A stretch of DNA of 64,000 nt from Zygaena filipendulae (GCA_907165275.2 OU015649.1:8090001-8154000); one strand, 5' to 3'. Shown: positions 32,171 through 44,320, counted from the stretch's first letter. The notes: a model not told the origin generated them from the sequence alone. A program made the numbers and translations.

Positions 32171-33432
32171 GCTCTTAAAAAATATTTATTCTTATAACTA
32201 ACTTTAAAGCCCAAACAAGCCAGAGCGTCTTCCATAAAATAACGTGAACGCGTTGTTTTGTGATGAGCTGTAAAGTAAAATGGCGTCATGGCGACGGACA
32301 GCAGCGTGGGAATGGTGTGAGAGAGTCAGAGATACACAAAAAGTGAAAGGGAGAGAGAGACGCGGAGCGGAGTAATACACTTACCTTTGAACGCTACTTT
32401 TTTGAAGTCGGTTATAAATTACATTTAAGTGAAAGGTTATAGGTTAACCTATAGTTCGATGTAATACTTACCTTCAATTATTTTAGTATGCATTTTAACC
32501 GATTTAAAAAAGTTATCAATTTGACACGTTTAGTGCCGTAATATGCTGTGATGACGTCATGGCGATGGAAAGTAGTGTGAGGACGGTGCGAGAGAGTGAT
32601 AGATAGAGAAAAAGTAAAGGAAAAAAAAGCAGAGTGAGCAATAGGTACATGCTTCACTACAGCTGCTCGTTATAAACTTTTTAGACGATTTATGTTTCTT
32701 CGGCTTATGAAAATCGACAGATTATATTTTTCCCGCTATTCTTGAGTTATTTACTTCAAAATAAAAAAAATATATCAACCGCGCTCGAGAATGTTGAGGT
32801 GGCGTTTTTTTTTGCAAGTTTGTGATCCTCTAACTCCCTTACGTCACGTTCAAATCGACAGATTATTCATATACACACTCCTCAGCATGTAATTAACCCA
32901 CCAAATCTGACGCGCTCGAGTATTTCAAGTTATCGATTTTTTTTTACTACTCTGATCGGTTATCCTAGACGCACCCACCAGTGTAGAGGGCCTATATTTG
33001 TTGGAGGTACTCAACATGGTTCAAGGTACCCCCCTTATGTTCATCTGACGCGCTTTAGCAAATCCACAAATCCCCTCTTGAGCTCCCGTATTAATTGAAG
33101 TTCTCAAAAGGAATAATTTTTCCAGTTTTTGCAACATTTTTTATACCCAATACAACAAGAATTTTGCAATTTGAACCAGTAGTTCCTGAGATTAACGCGT
33201 TTAATCAATCAAACAAACTTTTCAGCTTTATAATATTAATATTAGTATAGATATTATACAATACGAAATCATCTGAGTTATAAACTTACTTATTTTAAAA
33301 TCAACACCGATTTTTAGCGCCGATTTTTTAATCTTTTTTCAATAAATAACCTGAGTAAACTAAAAATGTGTTAAAAGAATTAACAAGTTAATGAATTAAT
33401 AAAAAAGTGTGTGTTAGGGACGCAATGGTCAT
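32171..33432. repeat. Diverged relative of the CTCGAG repeat plus unassigned DNA
   Basis: 32780-33090 holds inverted copies of CTGACGCGCTCGAG and CATCTGACGCGCTTTAGC. 32270-32370 and 32550-32640 share ATGACGTCATGGCG / GGCGTCATGGCGACGGA and GAGAGAG tracts, suggesting a roughly 280 bp duplication. Confidence 0.4.
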
Positions 33433-33475
33433 GTTGACTAAATTTTTTTTTAAGTCAGTCTTGTAGATCCAGTCG
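33433..33475 (+). mobile_element. End fragment of the CRE-bearing TIR element
   Basis: ATGGTCATGTTGACTAAATT and AAGTCAGTCTTGTAGAT match the left end of the family, then give way to a tandem array. Confidence 0.5.
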
Positions 33476-33563
33476 TCCGTCCGTCCGTCCGTCAGTCCGT
33501 CAGTCCGTCAGTCCGTCAGTCCGTCAGTCCGTCAGTCCGTCAGTCCGTCCGTCCGTCCGTCCG
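33472..33563 (+). repeat. GTCCGTC/GTCAGTCC tandem array
   Basis: Roughly 90 bp of GTCC and GTCA four-base units, forming an 8-base GTCAGTCC higher-order repeat in the middle. Confidence 0.85.
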
Positions 33564-33789
33564 TCACAGCCACTTTTTTCCGTAACTATAAGAACTATAC
33601 TGTTGAAACTTGGTAAGTAGATGTGAACCGCATTAAGATTTTCACACAAAAATAGAAAAAAAACAAAAAAATTTGGGGGTTCCCCATACTTAGAACTAAA
33701 ACTGAAAAAAAAATTTTCATCAAACTCATATGTGTTGGGTATCTATGGATAATATAGGTCTATAGTTAAAAAAATTATCTATTAAATTA

Positions 33790-34660
33790 ATCGTACAAAT
33801 TATTAAAAAACTTGCCTATTTTGTGAGCTTTCCAAAAAAGTATAAAAGTCAATTAAAAAGATAGGTAATTCTTGGTATGTTATGTATTTATATCAGCGCG
33901 CGGAGAGAAAATGTCTGTTTTTATTTTAGTTTAGAATCGTTAAAACAACCGATTTTACCCGGGGGGGGGGGGGGGTGCGAGCGGGGAGCACACGATCTCC
34001 GCTGTGCTCGTTAGTCCACCAAATATTTCTTAGAAAATGTTCCTCGCCAGCGTCAGCGTTTAACATGACACAGCAATACAAGTCGCCTATCAGGATCTCC
34101 CTCGTAATGTTTGGACAGTGATAATAATGGTACGGACGAACGGGCTGATAGATGTACCACCGGCCACTTTCCATTGGGACATACCAAGCTGTCTTGCAAC
34201 AATGTTCGTTGAGGTGTTTTGATCATCAATAAAAAAATAATGAATAGTGTCCTCATCGACAGCCGTGTACAGTTGAGGTCGTGGGGAAGTCGACGATCGG
34301 GAAACACCTGCATTATCAACCTGTCAGACATTACAGGGAGATCCTGCTAGGCGACTAGAATTTTGCCGTTTCATGTTAAACGCTGACGCTGACGAGAAAC
34401 ATTTCCTGAGAAATATTTTGTGGACCAACGAGCACAGCAGCAGAGATCGTGTGCTTTCCCCTCCCCCATCACGAACAAATTCGCCAGTAAAATCGGTTGT
34501 TTTAGCTATTCTAAACTAAAATAAAAACAGACATTTTCTCTCCCCGCGCTGATTTAAATACATAACATTCCAAGAATTAGGTATCTTTTATTTGACTTTT
34601 ATACTTTTTTGGAAAGCTTACAAAATAGGTAAGTTTTTTTAATAGTATTATAATTAATAA
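33790..34660. mobile_element. Fold-back element made of two transposase fragments
   Basis: Arms of about 330 bp (33790-34122 and 34317-34660) are inverted copies, with a spacer of about 195 bp. On the minus strand the spacer and left arm read NTSTNIVARQLGMSQWKV, then VRPYHYYHCPN and HFLRNIWWTNE. These resemble the helix-turn-helix and first catalytic segment (usually WTDE) of Tc1/mariner-like transposases. The right arm reads HFLRNILWTNE on the plus strand. The catalytic Asp is Asn in both. Frames are broken. A run of 15 G lies at 33961-33975. Confidence 0.65.
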
Positions 34661-35358
34661 TTAATAATTTAATAGTATTTTTTTTTACGAGACTACATAT
34701 TTGAAGCTGAATGAGAAAATATTGGTAAGATATTTTTCTTAAATGGCTCATAATTTTAATAATTTTGTTGAATTAAGTACCTACTTTATTATGTTCATAG
34801 CTTAATCGAAGTGCCAACTACAATTTAATTATTAAATAGTACCCATTCAAAAAGTAGTTTTTTTTTTATTTGAAATTAAATATCAAATTTTGGGTAAAAT
34901 ATAAATATACCTTAAAAATCAAATACCTCGAAAACCATTGAATTTCGGCCATACATAATATAGGGGTCCCGGGGGGCATTTTGGCCCCTTCTTTCAGCTC
35001 CTAACGGATATACGTCGAGTTACAACTAACCCTGTATGAAAATCGATTCTAAGGAGTGAACTCCAAAAAATGAATAAGCAACTTTTTATTTGTCGATTAA
35101 AAAATCAGATCTTAGGCGTGTTATAATAAATAGATTATAACAAATAGATTTTTTTAGGTATCTTATAGATAACCTTATTGAGTAACAATAATAACAACAG
35201 TTTTTGTCCGTCTAGCTTGATTTGAAATGGTTTTCTATGTGACTGTGATGACTGATGAGCCTATGTACCTACTGCCTAGGTTGACTTGAGTAGATTTCAA
35301 AGTGATCGTTTAAAAAAATTGCGAACTTCACAGAAGCGATGACAATATTGAATTTGAC
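34661..35358. other. AT-rich DNA
   Basis: Nothing recognised. Confidence 0.4.
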
Positions 35359-35645
35359 GACCCGATTGGCGCAGAGGTCACCATGCCTGCCCGCTAATCA
35401 AGGGGTTCCGGGTTCGATTCCCGATGGGGGTGGACTTTGTGCGATGAACACAGGGTTCCATTTTCCAGTCTGGGTGTGTTTATACATATATCTATAGTAT
35501 AATATATAAGTAATTCTATGTAGCATATATACCACGTTTGCTTGGTTTCCACGACACAAGCTAATAATAGCTTACTGTGGGAACAAGTAGGTCTGTGTGT
35601 TGTGATGTGGATTATTATTATTATTATAATATTATTACAATATTA
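35359..35645 (+). mobile_element. tRNA-derived SINE
   Basis: It opens with a tRNA-like head: A box TGGCGCAGAGG (35367-35377) and perfect B box GGTTCGATTCC (35411-35421), then about 190 bp of unrelated body and a TTA-repeat tail. The tRNA part lacks a good acceptor stem, and the tail marks it as a SINE rather than a working tRNA gene. Pol III promoter boxes look intact. Confidence 0.8.
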
Positions 35646-36040
35646 TCACTGTTCTTATTATTTTTAATGCGAAAATCATTTCTTTTACGTGTTATCTCGT
35701 GAGTAGGTATGTCCTTCTTCACTGAGTGCAGTCTTAGCATAGGTACCTATTTAATATTTTTAACCAGTTGTGAGTTCATAATATAAAAATAGTGATTATT
35801 GGCACTCTATAAGGCATAAGATGCCAATTAAGTATAATATAATTATTTTGTAGCGCACTCCATAATATTGACAAATCTAAAGCGTTTATTTTTTTTTATA
35901 ATTTTTTTTGTTAATTAAAAACTTGCTATTTTAATTTTTTGTACCTAGGTACCTACTATCTAGATTGAAAATTTGTTACTTAAGTAGCCAATGAAAAGTA
36001 ATAAATATATATCTAATTGTAAGTTCATACCTGTAATATC
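35646..36040. other. AT-rich DNA upstream of taiman
   Basis: Nothing recognised. Confidence 0.4.
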
Positions 36041-36708
36041 AATCGAGTCGTATCAAGTCGTATATATATAATATAATATATTCGTCGGTATTCGGCTACG
36101 AAGTTTATGAATGTGTTGTCACGGCGTTATATATAGTGGCGTCTCGCTCTGTAAGTTAGAAACAATGCGAGAACGACTGTATCAGAGATATATAATGTAC
36201 AACACATATAGTCCACCGGCTTCACCCGCCCGCGGCCGTCGCCACCGCACCGCACCGCCGCGCGCCGCCGCGCCGCCGTCGCCGCCGCCTTCGCGAGTCG
36301 TCAGCGTCGTGCGCCGCGCGCCGTCATGTTGATAATATTATTTGTGAAGCAGTAGAAGAAAAGGATGCATGTATATGTACGTCTCGTCTTTCAGTTGACT
36401 TTCATCGTCGTTTTGCTGCGAACGCTTCGATAGGAAATTGCACTATCGCTACGTAATTAATTTTGATGCATATTTTCAACGATATTTTCAAGTTTAAACG
36501 TCACGTAATGAACAGCAAAGTGATTAAATCAATGTTAAATTCAAACAAGTGTGTTTTTAAGTAAATGCGCAATTCGGTCCAGTCGTTGTAAACGTGGTGC
36601 AATGCGGTGTTTGTTTGTATGCGGACAATAAATGTTTTGCATTAAAGCGAGAAACAATTTGGGTGTTTCTAAAATAGTGTTAATGGTTATACCGATTTGG
36701 AATGTGCA
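36041..36708 (+). promoter_or_regulatory. tai: Putative taiman promoter and 5' UTR
   Basis: A TATATATATAATATAATATA stretch at about 36060 is followed by a CpG-rich block (36222-36325, GCCGTCGCCACCGCACCGCA). A repeat-free leader-like segment then runs to the ATG at 36709. The transcription start cannot be fixed from sequence alone. Confidence 0.35.
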
Positions 36709-36887
36709 ATGACCATGTTACCCATGGTGCAGACTGACAGCGTGCTCCTCAAATGCGTTGGCCAGTCGGTTGGCGGAGCAGACGCTCCGTCGTCCAGATT
36801 ACCGCCCCCGCTGACACCTGACTCTGATGTGGATGAATTACAAGACATATTCTTAGATGTCGATGTGGCTTTTAACACTTTTTCCAG
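36709..36887 (+). CDS. tai: taiman exon 1 (N-terminal leader)
   Basis: It starts ATGACCATGTTACC; the second Met (36715) is an alternative. 59 codons end in TPDSDVDELQDIFLDVDVAF-NTFS, then AG at donor CCAG|GTAATT (phase 2). With the A that opens the bHLH exon this makes AGA (Arg). Upstream there is only a TTG in frame. The sequence is acidic and not itself recognisable; the assignment rests on phase, orientation and being the nearest upstream coding exon. Other small exons in the 16 kb intron cannot be excluded. Confidence 0.55.
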
Positions 36888-37820
36888 GTAATTACGGGCA
36901 CCTATTTACCTACATGCATGTTGAAAATCTACTTTAGCAGTTGTCTCCGGTTTGAATAACTGGTGACCTTACTAGTCGATACATTGACCGTAATCGTCTG
37001 TATTAATCATTAAAACGTAAGAAAACAACAAAGCGTGATGAAACTTCGAGACCCAGTAGACTGTAGGTCAAATATTACCGATAAGGAACATGTTACACTT
37101 ATGGATATTTAATCTCTAGTTGCAAATAATTTTAATTAAAATTAATTGGACGCGAACGCTACCTATTTGATTTTTTTAGCGACGGAATATAAGTAAAGTC
37201 AAGGTCAGATGATTGGAGTAGAGTTTGACGCCACGCTTTAAATTCGTTGAATTCGTTTTTAAAATTATACATTTTCAGAATTATGTACATAATTCATAGC
37301 CTATACCTATTAAATAATATTATATAGGCATTAGATAGGTTTACGTGAGTACTTACATTACGTTACTTATTATTTAATTTTTAGCTATTACCTACACATA
37401 GGCAATTCACTTTCACCACGTTGCTCAATGTTTTTATGAGCGTAATCTATAATGACCAGCACAATAGGTCAAGTTCGCAATGAAATAGAATTGTTACCAG
37501 CATTATCTATCTACCCATTATAACATAAATATTTGGACAGTGATAGTTTGAAGTATAGGTAGGTAAGTAGGTAGTATGTTTGTTGATTTTTAATACAACT
37601 AAAAGTGTGTACCGATTTAGTTTACCGATTTATCAATTGGCCATCTAGTTTTAGTCCAGTCATTTGCTGCGATAAAATGGGGTTACCTGGTAATTTTTCT
37701 TTGAATTTTAAAAATGGGCAATTTTATAGATTTCGATGTCCTCTTTCCGAATTCCAAATTTGCCACCTCGTATCTGTGTCGCTCGCGTCGCCATGTTGGA
37801 AAAATGGCGCCTAATGGCAG
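36888..37820. other. taiman intron 1, proximal part
   Basis: AT-rich with TAGGTA motifs. No element recognised. Confidence 0.4.
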
Positions 37821-37827
37821 TTTTTCG

Positions 37828-38342
37828 ACAATAACCCCCTTTTCGACTCATTTTAAGATAAAAAATTAAGCTATAATAAATTTCCCACAGTTTATGTACC
37901 AACATTTTTTTTTGTAAAATCAATAGTTTTAGCGTAGAAGAGCCGCAAAGTGTACTTCAATTTGAGTTTTGGCTAAAACAAAAACTCTTTTTATCGTGAT
38001 GTCCCCACTCCCCAGTACTAATCTAATCCACATGCGATGCAATGCCCAATTCTGGAATATAGTGCAAGAACAGCAAAGTGAAAAACGTTACGCTAAATGG
38101 AACTGCATGCACTTGCATGTGGATTAGAGCATTGGGGACACCACGTTAAAAAAGCGCCCTTTATTCTGCCTCAAGGTGGTATGGAATTGAGTTTTTGTTT
38201 TAGTCAAAACTCAAGTTGAAGTACACTTTGCGGTGCTCGTACGCCAGAACTATTGATTTTACAAAAAAAAAAAAACTTGGTATATAAACTGTGGGAAATT
38301 CACTCTAGTTTAATTTTGTTCAGTCGGAAAGGGGTTATTGTC
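37828..38342. mobile_element. Fold-back element, arms about 210-230 bp
   Basis: ACAATAACCCCCTTTTCGAC at the left and GGGGTTATTGT at the right. The arms (37828-38036 and 38115-38342) match through AAAATCAATAGTT and AAAGTGTACTTCAA and inward to CTAATCCACATGC. The spacer is about 80 bp. Non-coding. The repeat may form a long hairpin in taiman pre-mRNA. Confidence 0.7.
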
Positions 38343-40626
38343 TTCTTTTCACTTTCTTTCAGGTAAAACTACCAAATGACTGTACTAAACATAATTAAAA
38401 TTATACTTCTTCAAAAATCGGATGCATCGAATAATCCTAACATCTCTGGTGATTTGGCTTTTAACTTTTAACTGCTATGGCGTGGTTTATTTGCACTAGG
38501 GTGATACGCATCATGATATCACAATTTTAACACAGCCGAGCCGCAATCATGATGTGTATCCCCTACTTATGCCATTGGCAGAAATTTAAAATTGAAATTT
38601 AAACAGAGCGTCGACTATAATAGACAGGAAGTAAGATAAGTAACCCAACAACTAAAGAAATGACGTCACCTAACCATCCTTGCAAAGCCCAAAACATTTG
38701 CCCTTGAGACTTTCGAACCACTCATGGAATTTATTTTTTGTCCGTATCCACTTAAAAATCTTGATTTGTTCTTAATGGATTTAGAGCGTTGTGATGATAA
38801 TTAAATTACAGGTTTAAGATCTATAAAACTTACAAAAGTTGATACGCCAATAGAAAATTAATAAAAATACTTAAACATATCAAGTAACTATGTACCTAGA
38901 TAAAATCGTTTTTAAACTTAATAATCATCGCATGTTAAGAACTTTTGTCCTTTAATCTAGTTACGGCATGATTGTGTCTGTGTCGGAAACTGCCTACTGG
39001 ATTTTGATGAAGTTTATATTCACGACATACCTACCTATAATTTTCAAAATTTCGGCGCCTTCATAATGCATAGTCGCCATTTATGTTGCTGTCGTATATT
39101 CATTTATTGTCAAAAGTCGATTTGTGTGTACCACGTGAATAATAGAGTTGTGATTGACTGATCAAGTGACATGACGATTCGTTACATAAGTTTTCTATGC
39201 GTTAACGATTGTAGAGTATCAACTTGGCTAACCCCGCTGAGCAGAGTTAAAGAACTTCCTTTTTTGAAATCGGTTAAAAGGCTCGCTAAATACATAGAAG
39301 TTACTCGTGTTATTCATATGAATAGGTATGAGTGATCTAGGCATGGTATAATTGAAATAGTTTATATTATGGATATTGTTGTAGTTTTCGCTAAACGTTA
39401 AAAACTGGTTATATAAAAATCTTAATAATAATGCAGCAGGTATACTAATAGCTTATTAAAAACTAAGACGAAAAATCTAATCATGGCAATAGGTTTGGAT
39501 TGTTCATTTCCAGTTCTGGATTTCTTTGAATAATTTACAACAAAAAAGACAGACAAAAGCTCGCTCCCTCGCGAAACTCGCTCCCTCAAGGTTCCATATC
39601 GTTAACCGAAAAATTTTGAACCTATTGGGGCTTAAACCAAACGTCAAACCGTTGCGTGTTAGTAGTAAGAAAGTAGGCAGGACCTTAAACGTCCAGCGGG
39701 GTTTGCCGGTTTCTTATAGACAGTTGTACCTATTTTACTATCACGTAAAATTAGAAAAATTGCCTGTCCATAATTATGTCACAACCATTTTATCATACTT
39801 TAGATTATTGGCACTATTTAGTTAAAAGGAAAGAATTTCATGAATCGCTTTACAATGGTTTAGTGAAAGTATAAATTAGGGGTTGCCTACATACAGTCAT
39901 ACATAGATGTAAAAAGGGAGGACAATTGTGTGTACATAAGCGTGTGGGCTGTAGACCCACCTAACGTAGGATAAGTCGGTGAAGGACACTTTTTTAGTCA
40001 CACAAATGCCAAGATCCTATATTATATCTAGGTACTTACTATAAAAATGGACGGTGATTTTTTGAAGTAAAACGTGCCATATAATTTTTAAATAAAAAAA
40101 AGTAAAATATTTAAGGGTGCTATCTACCCCACGTTTTCATAATTTACATTTACAAATACCTAACGTTACATTATTATTATTCCACTTCATTAATATGTAC
40201 ATGAATTACATAATATAGTATTTTTGCAACAACTAGCATTTGTATGTGATTATCTCAACTAAATGGAATAATTGACCAAAACTTTGGATAGTTACGGCCG
40301 CTAAATAGGTAGGTATACCTTTTTTGGATGTATAACCCTGAAACAGGTTTTTATTTGATAAAAGATAAAGCAGCGGATCTACATAATAAAATAGGGTTTA
40401 AATGTGTAGTGTGTTGTTCAATATATAGAGTACATTTTTTTATTTCGTTGATTCGGCTACCGGTTTCGGGTTTCGTACCGTAAAAGGAATACGAAACCCA
40501 GCAGATCGCTCCGGTGTTCTTTTGGAATCCGTATCAAAAGGAAAACTGATTACTTCGTTGTCCGTCTGTCTGTGGGTCTGTCGAGAACCTTTTTCAGGAA
40601 CGCATAGTAGTACAAGTTCAAATTAA
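38343..40626. other. taiman intron 1
   Basis: AT-rich. An open frame of about 100 codons at 39526-39825 (ARSLAKLAPSRFHIVN) lacks an ATG start and homology. No mobile element recognised with confidence. Confidence 0.4.
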
Positions 40627-40802
40627 TCCTTTTATAAATGCAAATGTGAGTTTATTTGTTTGTTACGTTTTCACGCCTTAACTACACAATCGATCATCGT
40701 GAAATTTTGCATACACGTTGTCAGGAGTGCAGAGAAAGACGTAGGGTAGTTTTATCCCGGAAAACCCGCAGGAACTCCGAAATTAACGCGGTGAACAGCT
40801 GG
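40627..40802 (+). mobile_element. Helitron, 3' end CTGG
   Basis: TCCTTTTATAAATGCAAATG start; the end GAACAGCTGGT is mutated from CAGCTAGT. Confidence 0.7.
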
Positions 40803-41341
40803 TAGGTAAATAAATTAAATAAATACTCAGGGCCCTTATTCACTATGACCATAATACGTCGCGCTAAGACAACGCACACAAGAAATTTGCTTTTCCATCG
40901 TGCTCAAAATAGTTTCACTTCAAAAAATAGATTTACAATGTGTTATGGCATACAGAATATTAATTTCTAATATTTTTGCGTCTGGAGCGTTTGGGATTGT
41001 GTTTTTGGGACAGGTCCAGACCATAAGGTCCTATGTTTAGGATCTATGTTTCTGTCAAGTCACAAGTTTTTACAGAAATGAAACAAAGCTGACTTCTGCT
41101 TCAAATTTTATTATTGTTTTAAAGAAATATGTAGTAAAAAAACTAATCGAGTTAAGACTATTATGAGTTGCTAATGTTGCTATGCTCAGAGTACTTAATT
41201 GCTGCGTAATTTTATAATTTTGAATTTCTATGTTACATTATAAAATTGAAGGTACCTATATGAAACCATATGAAAACTGCCTGGTGAGCCACTTTAAAAG
41301 CTCGGAGGGTTACATGCGGTCCGGGGGCTTCTCGCTTTACG
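40803..41341. other. taiman intron 1
   Basis: No element recognised. AAAACAATTTTGGCGCG-type motifs shared with 62210-62310 hint at another dispersed repeat. Confidence 0.35.
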
Positions 41342-41452
41342 GCCGCACTCAGAGTCGACTTTAATGATTACTTAGTTAAGTATAGATTTTTAAAACAAAA
41401 CTGCCTCAATCAGAGTAGTAATCATTAGAGTCTACTCTGAGTGCGGCGGTTA
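41342..41452. mobile_element. Small MITE
   Basis: GCCGCACTCAGAGTCGACT and AGTCTACTCTGAGTGCGGC are inverted ends, continuing through AATGATTACT / AGTAATCATT. Related to 24028-24105. Confidence 0.65.
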
Positions 41453-41694
41453 GTATATTAGTAACTTTATGTCGATCTTATTGAATTCTATATCTTTGCT
41501 GTAAATAAAATCCCATCAAAAACAAACTTGTAAAAAAGTCCCAAGTCTCGCAACTCAGTTCTTCTACAGTAAAAAGTTGTGAGATCAATGTAATACCAAG
41601 TCGGTTAATTTATTCAGTGCCTACTTAAGGGTCCTTCTGTCTAAAGTTATCATGTTATAAGGTAATCTAATAACATTTTATAGTGACCATATCA

Positions 41695-41894
41695 AATTTA
41701 AAAATCTTTTATGTTTAAATAGATTGATTGGCTTGGCGATCACGTGAAAACACAATATATCTCACATGTAATACATAATTATGGTTCTAAACAATCTAAT
41801 TTAATTATAATATGTATTACTTGTGAGATACATTGTATTTTCACGTGATCGCCAAGCCAATCAATCTATTTAAAACATAAAAGATTTTTAAATT
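41695..41894. mobile_element. Near-perfect 88 bp inverted repeat
   Basis: The arms (41695-41781 and 41807-41894) differ at only a few bases. They contain GATTGATTGGCTTGGCGATC followed by CACGTG. The loop is about 25 bp. It is either a young palindromic MITE or a hairpin RNA precursor within the taiman intron. Confidence 0.7.
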
Positions 41895-41924
41895 ACAATT
41901 ACCCTACAGCATTCGATTTAGAGT

Positions 41925-42115
41925 ACAATTTAGTGTCGTGTGATTACTCGCTCTCTCTCTCTCACTCACCGACCCTAAATTGTATCCGATTTAGGGCCCT
42001 AGATTGGTGCCTTGAAATTGGAAAATGTAATAAGCGCTTAAATTGTATCCGATTTAAAGCTCTAAATTGGTGCTCTGACATTGCAAGGTGTAATATGCGC
42101 TTAAGCCAGCCGGAT
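41925..42115. repeat. Dispersed repeat shared with 16257-16496
   Basis: AATTGTATCCGATTTA(G/A)(G/A)GC and CTCTAAATTGGTGC / CCTAGATTGGTGCC occur twice in tandem here (unit about 75 bp), with a CTCTCT run in front. Confidence 0.5.
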
Positions 42116-42253
42116 ACTAGAGTCTAGAGGTCTAGAGAGTACCTTACCACCATGTTACGGTTTCTATATGTTCTCCTTCACCGACATATCAAGCTCATTG
42201 TTGGGATTTGAACCTACCTACCATTGTTGTATTTAATTTAAAATTTGACTTAA

Positions 42254-42473
42254 TCTATACAATAATAAAAGAGTAGAATCCGCGATTCAGTACATTGAAT
42301 ATTTTTAAGAAAATTGACAGGGGGCGATAAAAGAAGAGTAACCAATCACAGAAAAAGAGTTTTTAAAATTCTTTTCTGTCTGTCTGTTTCATTCATTCAT
42401 TCAAATCGGATGTCGGGAAAAAAGTTATTACATAAAAACCTTTCACGCGGGTGAAACCACGGGGCACAGCTAG
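42254..42473 (+). mobile_element. Helitron
   Basis: TCTATACAATAATAAAAGAG start, CACGGGGCACAGCTAG|T end. The subfamily is shared with 57219-57443 (TACATTGAATATTTTTA core). It contains a (TCTG)/(ATTC) run. Confidence 0.75.
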
Positions 42474-43330
42474 TTAATAATATGAATATAAATCTGAATC
42501 TGTATCTGCCAAAAAAACATACATACAGCCGAATGCAGAACCTCCTCCTTTTCGGAAGTCGTTTAAAAATCTTAACAGTGAATCATTGTATTTAGATCAG
42601 AGATTCTCAAACTTATTTCTTTTACCGCCCCCTTTGAAAATTATGTTTTTCTCAGCGTCCCCAATTTTTATACACTCCTAAAACTGAAAAAAAAAAACAA
42701 TTTCATTACTTATATAATTTAGTTATAGTTTGCTATATTAGTCGGTGCTGGTGTTTAAACTTACATTCTAAACTAGACATTTTTACCAGTGATAGCAATT
42801 GAAACGCATTTTATAATATTAAGAATATATTTTTATCAAATTAAGAAAACAATATAGATAGTTAATCAATTTTAGTTTCAAAACTAATCTAATGACATGG
42901 ATGGATTTGATAAGTTTGTTGAAATCAGGTTCGATTTTACTCGAAAACAGTCGTAAGTCGCCGTCGCGTTCGGTAACATGCTCTTTTTAGTAAGCAGCTA
43001 ACTAATAAATAATTATTCGATACTGAGTAGTAGGTAGGTTTTCATTTTAGTGAATTTTAGAATATAAAGCAAATGAAATTACAAATCAACCATCGCCCCC
43101 TAAACCACGCCAACGCCCCCCATTTTTATCTGGGTCCCTTAACGCCCCCTCTAGGTCTCCAACGTCCACAACCCGCGCCGCGTTATCGCCCACTTTGAGA
43201 AAGACTGATTTAGATAATAGTGTCGTTTGAATAACGGCGCGGGGTGCAAATATTATATAACTTCATATACGATACAATACGATATGTGGTGATATTAGTA
43301 TGTTACACCTTTTATTTTTACCATCCTTAC
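42474..43330. other. taiman intron 1
   Basis: GAACCTCCTCCTTTTCGGAAGTCG near 42538 is an end piece of the 8890-type repeat. 43090-43200 carries CGCCCCC repeats. No gene. Confidence 0.4.
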
Positions 43331-43475
43331 TTAAGTATTATAAATGCGAAAGTGAGTTTGTTTCTAACGCCTTAACGGCTCAAAAACCGCACCATGAAAT
43401 TTTGTGACACGTTGTCCGGGGTACAGAATATGACAGGACTCTGAAATTACGCGGGTGAACCTGCATTAAATTTTT
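43331..43475 (+). mobile_element. Degraded Helitron
   Basis: AAGTATTATAAATGCGAAAG core and ATTACGCGGGTGAACCTGC end; both termini are damaged. Confidence 0.55.
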
Positions 43476-43494
43476 GCACACTACACATTTTCAG

Positions 43495-44320
43495 GGATAC
43501 CTACTTGGGTTGTTCTGCTCACGAAGAGCTGGTGGCGGGAGTGGACTTAACCATCTTCCCCCTCCATATTTGGCTTGTCACCGACTTCATATCGATCAGT
43601 GGTAGCACAAACCTATAATATTACGTGTTTTTTTTGTCTTTTGGATTAAATCGGTATTTTGTTATTTTTAGCTTTTTATTTTAAGCTATTTTGTTTTGTG
43701 TTTTTGGAAGTCGGTTTTAATTTTTTTGTTAAAATTTTGTTTATTTCTCGCTTTTAAGTGACTTAGTTCGTAATTTCTTTAAGTTACAATAGCCTAATAT
43801 CAACTGCTCATCACTTTTTACAAAATATTGCTTGACCCGAAGCAGGGACGTTAATTGTTGAGGAGTTCTCCTAGTACATCACCATCAGTTCCACTTCACC
43901 ATATACATTGTGACGGGCATAAATTGTTTTGAAACCATATTAAAGTTAACGATTCGGAACCCGTGAAATACGTATTATTTTTGAGTTGTTCCGATGACCA
44001 CCTGTGGTCTTCATCATCAGTTCCACTTCTTCAAATTTCGCTTTCCGAAAGCAAATGAACGATTTCCTATCAAAAATATCCAAATCGCTATAGGTGTGCC
44101 TATAATTTTTGAAGAGTTCCTTCGATTTCTCCAAGATTCCATCATCAGATCTGGACTTGGTGGCAATGGGACCTAATTGGGAGTATACCCTTTCAAACAA
44201 AAAAAGAATTTCTCAAATCGGTCCAACTGTCTTCGAGTAATCGGTGAACATACATAAAAAAAAACATACATACAATCGAACATAGAACCTCCTTCTTTTT
44301 AGAAGTCGGTTAAAAATAAA
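43495..44320. repeat. Long interspersed repeat, copy 2
   Basis: 43620-44300 parallels 9090-9764. 43495-43600 is the inverse of 25020-25140 (TGCTCACGAAGAGCTGGTGG). It ends in AGAAGTCGGTTAAAAA. Confidence 0.6.

Noticed and set aside
35359..35432. Possible tRNA gene (A and B boxes present)
   Set aside because: No matching acceptor stem, and the sequence continues into a SINE body with a TTA-repeat tail.
39526..39825. 99-codon open frame on the plus strand in taiman intron 1
   Set aside because: No ATG start, no splice pair giving a taiman-compatible phase, no recognised motif.
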